Shown piece by piece: positions 7,754-21,444 of a DNA stretch of 64,000 bases. The translations under genes were made by a program, and so were the position numbers. Source of the stretch: Amycolatopsis palatopharyngis (GTDB lineage Bacteria; Actinomycetota; Actinomycetes; Mycobacteriales; Pseudonocardiaceae); contig NZ_PQHZ01000004.1 of NCBI RefSeq assembly GCF_003385185.1, positions 62,001-126,000 on the forward strand. The letters are read 5' to 3'. The notes beneath the pieces are model-generated. The model worked only from the letters and a program-made list of their open reading frames with translations. It made no database searches and had not been told where the DNA came from. Every line of letters begins with the position of its first letter. The stretch's first letter is position 1.

Positions 7754-8923
7754 TCAGACTCCGGCTTCCGAGCCCTGTTCGGCGTGTTGCGCCTCATCCC
7801 GCTGCCGCCGCAGGTTCTCCGCGACCTCGCGCGACCACACCTCGTTCGCGCGGGATGTGTCCACTTCGAACTCGAACCGCCGCGTCATGTCCTCGGCCAC
7901 CTCGTCGGCGTCCACATAGAACTGTTCGTACCACCGCCGCAGCTGGTAGACCGGGCCGTCCTCCTCGCAGAGCAGTGGGTTATCGATCCGCGACTTGTTC
8001 CGCCAGATCTCCACGTCCTGCATGAAGCCGACGCCGATGCTCTTCGCGAACTTCCCGGCGATCTTGTCCGCCTGCTCGTCCGACACCCCGGGCAGCTTCT
8101 TCACGATCACGCCCCACTGCAGCACGAAGGAGTTCTCCGTGACCGGGTAGTGGCAGTTGATCAGCACGTTCTCGACGTCGAATCCCTTGTACGTGTTCAA
8201 CAGGGTGTTGATCATGTACGAGGGGCCGTAGTAGGAGGCCTCGGAGCGCAGGAGGTTCTCCTCCCCGCCGTAATTCGATGCCATTCCGACATCCGGCCTG
8301 CCCTTGGTGTTGAGGAACTGCGAGGCGATGTGGCCCTCGAAGACGTTCTTGAAGTAGGTGGGGAACGCGAAGTGGATGTAGAAGAAGTGGGCCATGTCCA
8401 CGACGTTGTCCACGATCTCGCGGCAGTTGGCGCCCTCGATCAGCACCGAGTTCCATGTCCAGTTGCTCCACTCGCCGTTGAACACGCCCTCGATCCGCGG
8501 GATCGTGACGTCCTCAGGCGGGGCCTTGCCCTCGGGGTCGTGCCAGACGAAAAGCTGCTTGTTCTCCTCAAGGGTGTGCCAGGAACGGGTACGTGCGCGC
8601 AGTGGAACCCGCTTCGCGTAAGGGATCGACACGCATTTGCCGTTGCCGTTCCAGCGCCAGTCGTGGAACGGGCAGGCGATCTCGTCCCCCTTGACCGTGC
8701 CCTGCGTCAGATCCCCGCCCATATGCCTGCAGTAGCCGTCGAGCACGTGCAGCTCGCCGTCGCTCTGGCTCTGGAACACGACCAGCTTCGTGCCGAAGGC
8801 GTTGATCGCGTGCGGTTTACCGTCCCTGAAGTCCTCGGCCAGGCCGAGGCAGTGCCAGCCACGCGCGAACCGGGCCGGCGGAGCACCGACATCGATCGTG
8901 CGGACGGCGTCAGCCTGCGTCAT
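7754..8923 (-). CDS. kshA: 3-ketosteroid 9alpha-hydroxylase oxygenase KshA (Rieske)
   Basis: 389 residues, Rieske non-heme iron oxygenase. The Rieske centre is CRHMGGDL and CPFHDWRW (about residues 66-90); mononuclear iron ligands lie in the EIVDNVVDMAHFFYIHFAF helix (about 168-186). KshA hydroxylates C9 of 3-ketosteroids. The ATG overlaps the stop of kstD as ATGA, and the next gene begins 2 bases after its stop. Length equals that of characterised KshA proteins. Confidence 0.95.
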   Translation of the reverse strand: MTQADAVRTIDVGAPPARFARGWHCLGLAEDFRDGKPHAINAFGTKLVVFQSQSDGELHVLDGYCRHMGGDLTQGTVKGDEIACPFHDWRWNGNGKCVSIPYAKRVPLRARTRSWHTLEENKQLFVWHDPEGKAPPEDVTIPRIEGVFNGEWSNWTWNSVLIEGANCREIVDNVVDMAHFFYIHFAFPTYFKNVFEGHIASQFLNTKGRPDVGMASNYGGEENLLRSEASYYGPSYMINTLLNTYKGFDVENVLINCHYPVTENSFVLQWGVIVKKLPGVSDEQADKIAGKFAKSIGVGFMQDVEIWRNKSRIDNPLLCEEDGPVYQLRRWYEQFYVDADEVAEDMTRRFEFEVDTSRANEVWSREVAENLRRQRDEAQHAEQGSEAGV

Positions 8924-10629
8924 CGGTTACCTCCACCTGATGGCTCGACGGTCGAGCGGTGTTGATTGTTCGATGCGAGGTGCTGGGCCGCAAGAAAGCC
9001 GAACACCATCGCCGGTCCGATCGTCGCGCCAGGGCCCGCGTACGTGCGGCCCATCACCGCGGCGCTGGCGTTACCCGCCGCGTAGAGGCCACCGATCACC
9101 GAACCGTCCTCGCGCAGCACCCTGGCATGCGCGTCGGTGCGCAGCCCGCCCTTGGTGCCGAGGTCGCCGGGCACGATGCGGACGGCGTAGTAGGGAGCCG
9201 TGTCCACCGGGCCGAGGCTGGGGTTGGGCCGGTTGCGTGGGTCGCCGTAGTAGTGGTCGTAGGCGCTCGCTCCGCGGTCGAAGTCGGCGTCCACGCCGGT
9301 CGTCGCGAACGAGTTGAAGCGGGAAACCGTGGCCGCGAGCGCCTCGGCCGGGATCTCGATCCGTTCGGCCAGTTCGGCCAGTGTGCCCGCCCTGGCCGCG
9401 ATCCCCGCCTTGTACCAGCGTCCCGGCAACGGTTGACGGGGGCCGAGACCGGTGAACATGTAGCGGTTGCGGTAGCGCTGGTCGAACACGAGCCAGGCCG
9501 GGATGTTCTCGGCGGGGCCGTCGCCCGGCCCGTACATCGCGTGCACGGCCTCGACGTAGGGTGCCGACTCGTTGACGAACCGCTCGCCACGTGCGTTGAC
9601 CATGAGGCAGCCCGGTCGTGAACGTTCGGCGAGGGCGAACCAGGGCCCGCCGGTCAGTGGGATGGACGGCCCCCACCAGGCGTCGTCCATCAGGTCCACG
9701 GCCGCCCCGAGCGCTAGCCCGGCATTGATGCCGTCGCCGGTGTTGGCCTCGGCGCCCACGGTCCATTCCGTGCCGATCGGGGCCCGCTGGTACTTGACCC
9801 GCATCTGCTCGTTGTGCTCGAACCCACCGGAGGCCAGCACGACACCGGCGCGCGCCCGAAGCAGCACCTCCTCGCCGTCGCGGTGCACGAGCACGCCGGT
9901 GACCCGCGAGTCCTCCACCTGCAGACTGAGCAGGGGAGTGTCCAGCCAGACCGGCACGCCTGCCTGCTGCAGCCCGGCCCTGAGCCCGGCTGCGAGCGCC
10001 TGCCCCATCGACAGCAGCCGCTTGCCCGCGACGCGGCCGGCCAATCCGCGCAGACCGAGCCGGATCAGGCGCAGGATGCCCTTGGGGTGCCGGGCGATCA
10101 GGCTGAGCCAGCGGAAGTCGGCCTGCGTGATCGGCACACCCATCGGCGCAGCGCTGTACGGCGGTTCGAGATTGGCGAGCTCGGGGCCGAGGATCCTGCC
10201 GTCGAGCGGTCTCGGCTCCACCGAACGTCCGGTGGACAGGCCGCCTGGCGCCTCGGGGTGGTAGTCGGAGTAGTCGCGGACCCAGCGCAACCGCAGGGGG
10301 GTGTTGCGGTGGACGAACTCGACCACACCTGGACCGTGGTCGAGGTAGGCGTTGCGCAGTTCGGCCGGCACCACATCGCCGACGATGGCGGCCAGGTACT
10401 GCCTGGCCTGCTCCGGAGTGTCCCGCACGCCCGCCGCCCGCAGGGCCTCGTTGCCTGGTATCCAGACGCCCCCGCCCGAGCGGGCCGTCGAGCCGCCGAA
10501 CCTGCCGGCCTTTTCGATCACGACCGTGTCCAGGCCCTGCCGTGCGGCGGCCAGTGCGGCGGTCATCCCCGCCGCGCCGCTGCCGACCACGATCACGTCG
10601 AACTCGCCCGCGCAATGCCGGCCCGCCAT
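8920..10629 (-). CDS. kstD: 3-ketosteroid-delta1-dehydrogenase KstD
   Basis: 569 residues. N-terminal FAD Rossmann motif VIVVGSGAAGMTAALAAARQ, then the steroid-binding flavoprotein fold, ending with GRTYAGPGATIGPAMVFGFL, which holds the conserved Tyr-Gly of KstD. Introduces the C1-C2 double bond; combined with 9alpha-hydroxylation this breaks ring B. ATG at 10629 has GGAGG just upstream. A perfect KstR operator lies 42 bases before the start, so this gene heads the KstR-controlled minus-strand operon that runs to 5491. Confidence 0.94.
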   Translation of the reverse strand: MAGRHCAGEFDVIVVGSGAAGMTAALAAARQGLDTVVIEKAGRFGGSTARSGGGVWIPGNEALRAAGVRDTPEQARQYLAAIVGDVVPAELRNAYLDHGPGVVEFVHRNTPLRLRWVRDYSDYHPEAPGGLSTGRSVEPRPLDGRILGPELANLEPPYSAAPMGVPITQADFRWLSLIARHPKGILRLIRLGLRGLAGRVAGKRLLSMGQALAAGLRAGLQQAGVPVWLDTPLLSLQVEDSRVTGVLVHRDGEEVLLRARAGVVLASGGFEHNEQMRVKYQRAPIGTEWTVGAEANTGDGINAGLALGAAVDLMDDAWWGPSIPLTGGPWFALAERSRPGCLMVNARGERFVNESAPYVEAVHAMYGPGDGPAENIPAWLVFDQRYRNRYMFTGLGPRQPLPGRWYKAGIAARAGTLAELAERIEIPAEALAATVSRFNSFATTGVDADFDRGASAYDHYYGDPRNRPNPSLGPVDTAPYYAVRIVPGDLGTKGGLRTDAHARVLREDGSVIGGLYAAGNASAAVMGRTYAGPGATIGPAMVFGFLAAQHLASNNQHRSTVEPSGGGNR

Positions 10630-10670
10630 GACACCTCCGTCACTCAGGCCCTTGTTGTCCTGCCTAGACC

Positions 10671-10684
10671 TGAAACACGTTATA
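10671..10684. promoter_or_regulatory. KstR operator, kstD side
   Basis: TGAAACACGTTATA matches the mycobacterial KstR consensus TnnAACnnGTTnnA at every fixed position. It lies 42 bases upstream of kstD in the 129-bp divergent promoter region. Confidence 0.85.
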
Positions 10685-10727
10685 GTTCTGCTGACGCCTG
10701 TTCGCAACCGCTGTCGACACCATAGAC

Positions 10728-10741
10728 GAGAACGTGTTTCA
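10728..10741. promoter_or_regulatory. KstR operator, flavoprotein side
   Basis: GAGAACGTGTTTCA has the AACnnGTT core and the right-hand A of the KstR consensus; the left T is G. It lies 17 bases upstream of the GTG start at 10759 and 57 bases from the kstD operator (start to start), so each divergent gene has its own site. Confidence 0.75.
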
Positions 10742-10758
10742 GTTCTAGGGTAGGCGAC

Positions 10759-12381
10759 GTGGCTGAACACGACACCGATGTTGCCGATGTCATTGTCGTC
10801 GGATTCGGCGCCGCTGGCGCCTGTGCGGCGATCGAGGCGGCCGAGGCGGGCGCGGATGTGCTGGTCGTCGACCGGTTTTCCGGCGGCGGCGCCACCGCGG
10901 TGAGCGGGGGTGTGCTCTACGCGGGAGGTGGCACCGCGCAGCAGGTCGCCGCAGGCGTGCAGGACACCGCGGCGGCGATGCACGCGTATCTGGAGCGTGA
11001 GGCGGGCGACGTGGTGTCCCCGGAGACGCTGCGGCGGTTCTGCGCCGGCAGCCCGGAGATGATCCGCTGGCTGGAGGGCAATGGCGTCCCCTTCGAGGGC
11101 AGTCTGTGTCCCGACAAGACCTCGTACCCGAACAACGACTACTACCTCTACTACTCGGGCAGCGAGTGTTCCGGGGAGTTCCGCGAGGTGACACCGCCTG
11201 CCGCGCGCGGCCACCGGGTCCGGGGCAAGGGGACGTCGGGAGCCCTCTTGTTCACCCGGCTGGCCGAGTCGGCCCGGCGAAGTGGGGTCCGGGTGCTGCC
11301 GCAGACCGACGCCGCGCGACTGCTCACCGGCCCGGACGGCTCCGTCACCGGGCTGGTCGTGCGCACCCTGCGGCATGCGCCGAGCTGGGTGCGAACCGCG
11401 CACCGGCTGCTTGGCAGGTACTCCGCGAAGCCGGGGCTCTACGTACCGGCCATGCGCAAGGCACTACACCGGCGTGCGTTGCTGCTGGAGCGGCGTTACG
11501 CACGGGAGGTCACGCTCACCGCTCGCCGGGGTGTGGTGCTGTCGGCGGGCGGGTTCATCGCGAACCGGGAACTCGTCCGTGAGCACGCGCCCGCGTACCG
11601 TGGCGGGCTCGCGCTGGGCACCTCGGCCGACGACGGTTCCGGTATGCGCCTCGGTGTGGAGGCCGGCGGTGCCACCGCGGAACTGGATCGGATCTCCGCC
11701 TGGCGGTTCCTCAGTCCGCCGAGCGCGTTCCTCGGCGGCATCCTGGTGGACGCGCGGGGCCGGCGGATCATCGACGAGTCCCGATACGGCGCGGCGGTGG
11801 GCGAGGCGATGATCAGCCGGCACGGGGGAAAGGGCTGGCTGCTGGTCGACGACACGATCGTCCGGCAGGCGCGGCGCTCCGCGCGCAAGCAGAGCCAGTG
11901 GTTCCAGTGGCTGCAGGTGCTGTACCTGCTCGGGCGGGGACGGGTCCGCGCCGCGACGCTGCGCGAGGTCGCCGACGCGGCCGGGATCGACGCGGCGGGC
12001 CTCGCGGAGACGGTGGGGCTGTACAACGCGGCCGCGCTGTCGGGTACTCCCGATCCGATGGGCAAGCCGGCCGAGTTCGTCCGCGCGCTGCGTACCGGTC
12101 CTTACTCGCTGATCGACCTGTCGATCCGGCCGAATCTCGGGTACCCGTGTCCGATGATCACGCTCGGCGGACTGGTCGTCGACGAGGAGACCGGGTCGGT
12201 GCGTGCTGCTTCGGGTGCGCCGATCGCCGGGCTCTATGCGGCTGGACGCACTGCCGTAGGAATCTGTTCTCGTTCCTACGTGAGTGGGCTGTCATTGGCC
12301 GACTGTGTGTTCTCCGGCCGTCGAGCAGGGCGCCACGCGGCCACGGTTTCCCTGCGGAAAAGGGAGAAAGAGGCTCAGTGA
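10759..12381 (+). CDS. KstD-like FAD-dependent flavoprotein (candidate steroid dehydrogenase)
   Basis: 540 residues; FAD motif VIVVGFGAAGACAAIEAAEA at the N-terminus and a fumarate reductase/KstD-type C-terminus, GYPCPMITLGGLVVDEETG and RSYVSGLSLADCVFSGRRAG. It is clearly related to, but distinct from, KstD: the KstD loop GRTYAGPGATIGPA is replaced. It is transcribed divergently from kstD with its own KstR site. Plausible roles are a delta4(5alpha)-3-ketosteroid dehydrogenase (Kst4D/Rv0785 type) or another steroid ring oxidoreductase; the sequence alone does not decide. GTG start, weak ribosome site. Confidence 0.8.
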   Translation: MAEHDTDVADVIVVGFGAAGACAAIEAAEAGADVLVVDRFSGGGATAVSGGVLYAGGGTAQQVAAGVQDTAAAMHAYLEREAGDVVSPETLRRFCAGSPEMIRWLEGNGVPFEGSLCPDKTSYPNNDYYLYYSGSECSGEFREVTPPAARGHRVRGKGTSGALLFTRLAESARRSGVRVLPQTDAARLLTGPDGSVTGLVVRTLRHAPSWVRTAHRLLGRYSAKPGLYVPAMRKALHRRALLLERRYAREVTLTARRGVVLSAGGFIANRELVREHAPAYRGGLALGTSADDGSGMRLGVEAGGATAELDRISAWRFLSPPSAFLGGILVDARGRRIIDESRYGAAVGEAMISRHGGKGWLLVDDTIVRQARRSARKQSQWFQWLQVLYLLGRGRVRAATLREVADAAGIDAAGLAETVGLYNAAALSGTPDPMGKPAEFVRALRTGPYSLIDLSIRPNLGYPCPMITLGGLVVDEETGSVRAASGAPIAGLYAAGRTAVGICSRSYVSGLSLADCVFSGRRAGRHAATVSLRKREKEAQ

Positions 12382-12438
12382 GATCTACTGTGGACGACAT
12401 GACGCGACGGCCCCTGCCAGCGGAGTCTCGACAAAAAC

Positions 12439-12452
12439 AAGAACATGTTCTA
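12439..12452. promoter_or_regulatory. KstR operator upstream of hsaA
   Basis: AAGAACATGTTCTA contains a perfect AGAACATGTTCT palindrome with the AACnnGTT core; only the left outer T of the consensus differs. Located 72 bases before hsaA in the 142-bp gap after the flavoprotein gene. Confidence 0.82.
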
Positions 12453-12523
12453 GTCTTGGTCTCGCGGCGGCAGGCTGCTGCCCGAGATTGTCAGAGGATG
12501 TCGAACGAGGGACGGGGCAGGAC

Positions 12524-16050
<3,527 letters not shown>

Positions 16051-16134
16051 CCCGACTTTGCAGTTCCAGAGCCCGACTTTGCAGATCCAGGGCCCGACTT
16101 GGCAGTTCCGGGGCCTGACTTGGCAGTTCCGGGG
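16051..16134. repeat. Four tandem 21-bp units, inverted relative to the array at 16786
   Basis: Exactly four units of 21 bp start at the base after the hsaB stop (16051, 16072, 16093, 16114). Units three and four carry CCCGACTTGGCA or CCTGACTTGGCA; units one and two have CTTTGCA. The reverse complement of the core, TGCCAAGTCGGG, is the core of the larger array on the other side of the GNAT gene. The rest of the unit (GTTCCGGGG) differs from that array. Confidence 0.95.
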
Positions 16135-16201
16135 CTCGAGGTGGTCGGTCTGCGGGTGAAATCGGCTGGAGCCAGCTGGAGCGACCCACCAGGATCGAAC
16201 C

Positions 16202-17230
16202 ATGCCCTACCAACTGGAGACCGCGCGGCTGACCCTGCGCCCGCTCGCACCGACCGATGTGGAAAACCTCTTCGAGCTGGACACGGACCCCGGCGTGCTG
16301 CGGTATCTGACCGCCGCGTCCGCTCCGACACTGGAGCAGGTGCGGAGCGAGGTCCTGCCCCGGATGCTCGGTTACGACGAGCGGGAGCCGGGGTACGGCT
16401 TCTGGGCGGCCGAGTCGGCGGGCGGTTTCCTCGGCTGGTTCGAACTGCGGCCGCTGGCGAACCGCGAGCCGGGAGAGGTGGAGCTGGGATACCGGCTCAG
16501 GCGTTCCGCCTGGGGAAAGGGGTACGCGACCGAGGGCGCCGCGGCTCTGGTGTGGGCCGGGTTTACCGACTTCGGAGTGCGCCGGGTGGTAGCCGAGACG
16601 ATGACGGTCAACACCGGGTCACGGCGGGTGCTGGAGAAGGTGGGACTCCGCTTCGTGCGTACGTTTCACGAGTCGTGGACCCAGCCAGTCGCCGGTGCCG
16701 AGCACGGTGACGTCGAGTACGCCCTGACCAGGGAGGAATGGGCGGACGGGAGTTCCGTTCGGCCCGAGTTCGGGATTCGAGTCGTGGATCTGCCAACTCG
16801 GACCCGGGATCTGCCAACTCGGGCACGGGATGTGCCAAGTCGGGCCCGGGATGTGCCAAGTCGGGCACGGGATGTGCCAAGTCGGGCACGGGATGTGCCA
16901 AGTCGGGCCCGGGATGTGCCAAGTCGGGCACGGGATGTGCCAAGTCGGGCACGGGATGTGCCAAGTCGGGCCCGGGATGTGCCAAGTCGGGCACGGGATG
17001 TGCCAACTCGGACCCGGGATCTGCCAACTCGGGCACGGGATGTGCCAAGTCGGGCACGGGATGTGCCAAGTCGGGCACGGGATGTGCCAAGTCGGGCACG
17101 GGATGTGCCAAGTCGGGCCCGGGATGTGCCAAGTCGGGCCCGGGATGTGCCAAGTCGGGCACGGGATGTGCCAAGTCGGGCACGGGATGTGCCAAGTCGG
17201 GCACGGGATCTGCCAAGTCGGGGTGGTTAG
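16202..17230 (+). CDS. GNAT acetyltransferase with repeat-encoded C-terminal tail
   Basis: 342 residues. The first 180 or so form a RimJ/RimL-type GNAT domain: LETARLTLRPLAPTDVENLF at the N-terminus, acetyl-CoA loop RRSAWGKGYATEGAAALVW (about 100-118) and VNTGSRRVLEKVGLRFVRTF. From residue 196 the protein is a run of the heptapeptide RDVPSRA (variants RDLPTRA, RDVPTRT) caused by the in-frame 21-bp DNA repeat, ending RDLPSRGG. The tail is strongly basic and disordered in appearance. Because no frame has a stop within the array, the tail may be simply read-through of a non-coding repeat. Target of the acetyltransferase unknown. Confidence 0.75.
   Translation: MPYQLETARLTLRPLAPTDVENLFELDTDPGVLRYLTAASAPTLEQVRSEVLPRMLGYDEREPGYGFWAAESAGGFLGWFELRPLANREPGEVELGYRLRRSAWGKGYATEGAAALVWAGFTDFGVRRVVAETMTVNTGSRRVLEKVGLRFVRTFHESWTQPVAGAEHGDVEYALTREEWADGSSVRPEFGIRVVDLPTRTRDLPTRARDVPSRARDVPSRARDVPSRARDVPSRARDVPSRARDVPSRARDVPSRARDVPSRARDVPTRTRDLPTRARDVPSRARDVPSRARDVPSRARDVPSRARDVPSRARDVPSRARDVPSRARDVPSRARDLPSRGG
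16786..17223. repeat. Tandem array of 21 units of a 21-bp repeat
   Basis: Twenty complete units and one partial unit start at 16786 and every 21 bases after; the last starts at 17206. The invariant part is close to TGCCAAGTCGGG (a few units have TGCCAACTCGG), and the variable positions are GGATG/GGATC and CAC/CCC. In the CAC units GTGCC and GGCAC can pair across AAGTCG. The period is uninterrupted and all six frames stay open. It ends 16 bases before the start of the following SDR gene. Confidence 0.97.
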
Positions 17231-17239
17231 GATGCGGGG

Positions 17240-19403
<2,164 letters not shown>

Positions 19404-19406
19404 GGT

Positions 19407-19431
19407 GGTGGGCGGTTCTCAGCCGCCCACC
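19407..19431. terminator. Hairpin between gdhA and fadE33 (convergent)
   Basis: GGTGGGCGG (19407-19415) pairs perfectly with CCGCCCACC (19423-19431) over a 7-base loop. It follows the gdhA stop by 4 bases and includes the last codons and stop of fadE33 on the other strand, so it may stop both transcripts. Confidence 0.7.
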
Positions 19432-20477
19432 CCTGCCATCTCGGCGAGTCTGGCCAGGTGCTGGTGCGGCGGGCCGAACAATTCGGCACTGCTGTGCGCG
19501 CGCTTGAAGTAGCGATGTGCCGGATGCTCCCAGGTGATCCCGATTCCGCCGTGCAGCTGGATCATCTCGGCCGCCACTTCGGACAGTGCCCGCGAGCACC
19601 ACGCCTTGGCCACCGTGGCCAACCGAGCCTGATCCGGCCCCGGTTCGGCCGCGGCCTCCGCGGCCGACCACGCCGTCTCCACGAGCACGTGCAGGTCCGC
19701 CATCCGGTGCTTGAGCGCCTGGAAGCCGCCGATCGGCCTGCCGAACTGTTCGCGCTCCAGCGAGTACGCCACGGTGATCTCCAGGGCCCTCGCCGCGGCT
19801 CCTGCCTGTTCGGCGGCAAGTACCGCGCAGGAGAGGTCGCGTACCTGCCGCAGCGCGGCCCGGGCATCGCCGGGACCAACGCGACGTCCAGTGGCCTGTG
19901 TCAGTTCGATTCGGGCGAAGGACCTGCTCCGGTCCATCGCGGGGGTGCCGGACACGCGGACCCCGGACTGGGCGGGATCCACCTCGATCAGCGCGAGCCC
20001 GTCGCCGGTCTCGGCGAGCACGAGCAGCAGCCCCGCGCTGTCGCCATGGAGCACGTAATGCGCCGTTCCGTCCACAATGTACCGATCAGTGGAAGCGGTG
20101 GCCGTGCACGCCACCTCGTCCGGACACCAGCGACCCGTGGCCGACGTCCACGCGAGGGCGCCGACGACGCTGCCCTCGGCCAGCCCCGGCAGTAGCCGAG
20201 AGTGGTCCTGGGTGTCGCCGGTCTCCAGGATCGCGAGCGTGGTGAGCACCGACGAGCCGAGGAACGGGCAGCCGACGAGCTCACGGCCCAGTTCCCGCGC
20301 CACGACGGCCAGTTCGGCTACCCCGCCGCCCGCGCCGCCGTGCTCCTCCGGTATCGCCAGTGCCGCGACGCCCACCTGCTCACAGAGCACGGACCAGGGG
20401 TCGGTGTCCGCGTGCCGCCGCAGCACCGCGCGCACGGTCTCCGCGAGTGCGTCCCGCTCGGTGCCCGCCGGCCTCAC
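19419..20477 (-). CDS. fadE33: Acyl-CoA dehydrogenase, FadE33-like
   Basis: 352 residues, ACAD fold; C-terminal signature LHGGIGITWEHPAHRYFKRA and EREQFGRPIGGFQALKHRMA. Assigned FadE33 by gene order fadD3-fadE31-fadE32-fadE33 and by size class, as in the M. tuberculosis KstR2 regulon. Such short ACADs act as one half of a heterotetramer with a longer partner. GTG start in a 4-base overlap with the fadE32 stop. Step: dehydrogenation of CoA esters from the C/D-ring remnant (HIP). The number of the paralogue is less sure than the family. Confidence 0.78.
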   Translation of the reverse strand: MRPAGTERDALAETVRAVLRRHADTDPWSVLCEQVGVAALAIPEEHGGAGGGVAELAVVARELGRELVGCPFLGSSVLTTLAILETGDTQDHSRLLPGLAEGSVVGALAWTSATGRWCPDEVACTATASTDRYIVDGTAHYVLHGDSAGLLLVLAETGDGLALIEVDPAQSGVRVSGTPAMDRSRSFARIELTQATGRRVGPGDARAALRQVRDLSCAVLAAEQAGAAARALEITVAYSLEREQFGRPIGGFQALKHRMADLHVLVETAWSAAEAAAEPGPDQARLATVAKAWCSRALSEVAAEMIQLHGGIGITWEHPAHRYFKRAHSSAELFGPPHQHLARLAEMAGVGG

Positions 20478-21442
20478 GCCGCCACCGCCGCGAGCACCCT
20501 GTTCCGGTGGAACGCCTGTGTTCCCCACGCCGCGACGAGCGCGCGGACCTTGGTCAGCCACAGTCCGAGGGGATGTTCTTCGGTGTAGCCGATGGCGCCG
20601 TGTACCTGCAGCGCCGTGCGGGCCGCGAGATACGCGGCGTCCGCCGCGGCGACCCGTGCGGCGGAGACGTCCCGGGGGGCCGGTCCGGCCGTGAGCGCCA
20701 CGGCGGCCCCGTGAACGAGTGGTGTCGCCAGCTCCAGCCGGGTCGCGACGTCGGCCAGAAGGTGTTTCACCGCCTGGTACTGCCCGATCGGCTTGCCGTA
20801 CTGACTGCGTTGCTTCGCGTAGGCAACCGAGGAGTCGAGCAACCACCGGCCCGCCCCGGTCAGCTGTGCGGCGACCGCCAGCGCCGCGGTGTCGACGGCG
20901 AGTTCCACAGCCACGTCATCGGTGACGACGGCGTCCGCCGAAACGGGAAACAGTCTGCGTGCGCCGTCCACTGAGGACAGCATCGTGCCCGGGGTGAACC
21001 GCAGGGCCTGGCCGCCGTCGATCAGGATGCGGACTTCCGCGACGTCGGCGTCCAGGGCGTAGGGCACGTGCGGCGGCAATGCGACCGAGGCCAGCGCCGC
21101 ACCCGAGGCGAGTGAGGGCAGCAGTCGCTCGCCAGCCTCGGTCCCGCGCAACAGGGCGGGTAGCGCGGCGGCGCTGTCCACCCACGGTCCGGGCACGGCG
21201 TGGTAGCCGAGCTGGTCGAACGCGACAGCGAGGTCCACGGCAGTGGCGTCGAGCCCACCGAGCCGGGACGGCACGGTGAGTCCCGTGACGCCCAGGTCGG
21301 CGAGTGATCGCCAGAGCTTCAGACCGGGGCCGTGCACGCCGTCCGCCCAGGACCGGACGGCCGTTGGCACATCAGCCGCCGCCAGCAGTTCGCCGATACT
21401 CGCGGCGAACTGCCGCTGTTCGGACGACAGAGTGAATCGCAT
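20474..21442 (-). CDS. fadE32: Acyl-CoA dehydrogenase subunit, FadE32-like
   Basis: 322 residues, shorter than normal for an ACAD, equal in size class to FadE32. Contains KQRSQYGKPIGQYQAVKHLL and LQVHGAIGYTEEHPLGLWLT. In M. tuberculosis FadE31 and FadE32 associate as an alpha2beta2 enzyme in HIP breakdown. Start is the ATG 2 bases after the stop of fadE31; the stop overlaps fadE33. One operon with fadD3. Confidence 0.78.
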   Translation of the reverse strand: MRFTLSSEQRQFAASIGELLAAADVPTAVRSWADGVHGPGLKLWRSLADLGVTGLTVPSRLGGLDATAVDLAVAFDQLGYHAVPGPWVDSAAALPALLRGTEAGERLLPSLASGAALASVALPPHVPYALDADVAEVRILIDGGQALRFTPGTMLSSVDGARRLFPVSADAVVTDDVAVELAVDTAALAVAAQLTGAGRWLLDSSVAYAKQRSQYGKPIGQYQAVKHLLADVATRLELATPLVHGAAVALTAGPAPRDVSAARVAAADAAYLAARTALQVHGAIGYTEEHPLGLWLTKVRALVAAWGTQAFHRNRVLAAVAA

Positions 21443-21444
21443 CT

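Noticed and set aside
7601..8965. 454-codon plus-strand frame opposite kshA
   Set aside because: kshA with its Rieske and iron motifs explains the region; the frame has no start signal or known motif.
10759..12381. Second true KstD
   Set aside because: The conserved KstD end motif GRTYAGPGA is missing, so only a KstD-like flavoprotein is called.
16786..17223. CRISPR array
   Set aside because: Units are contiguous at 21 bp with no unique spacers, and no cas gene is present.
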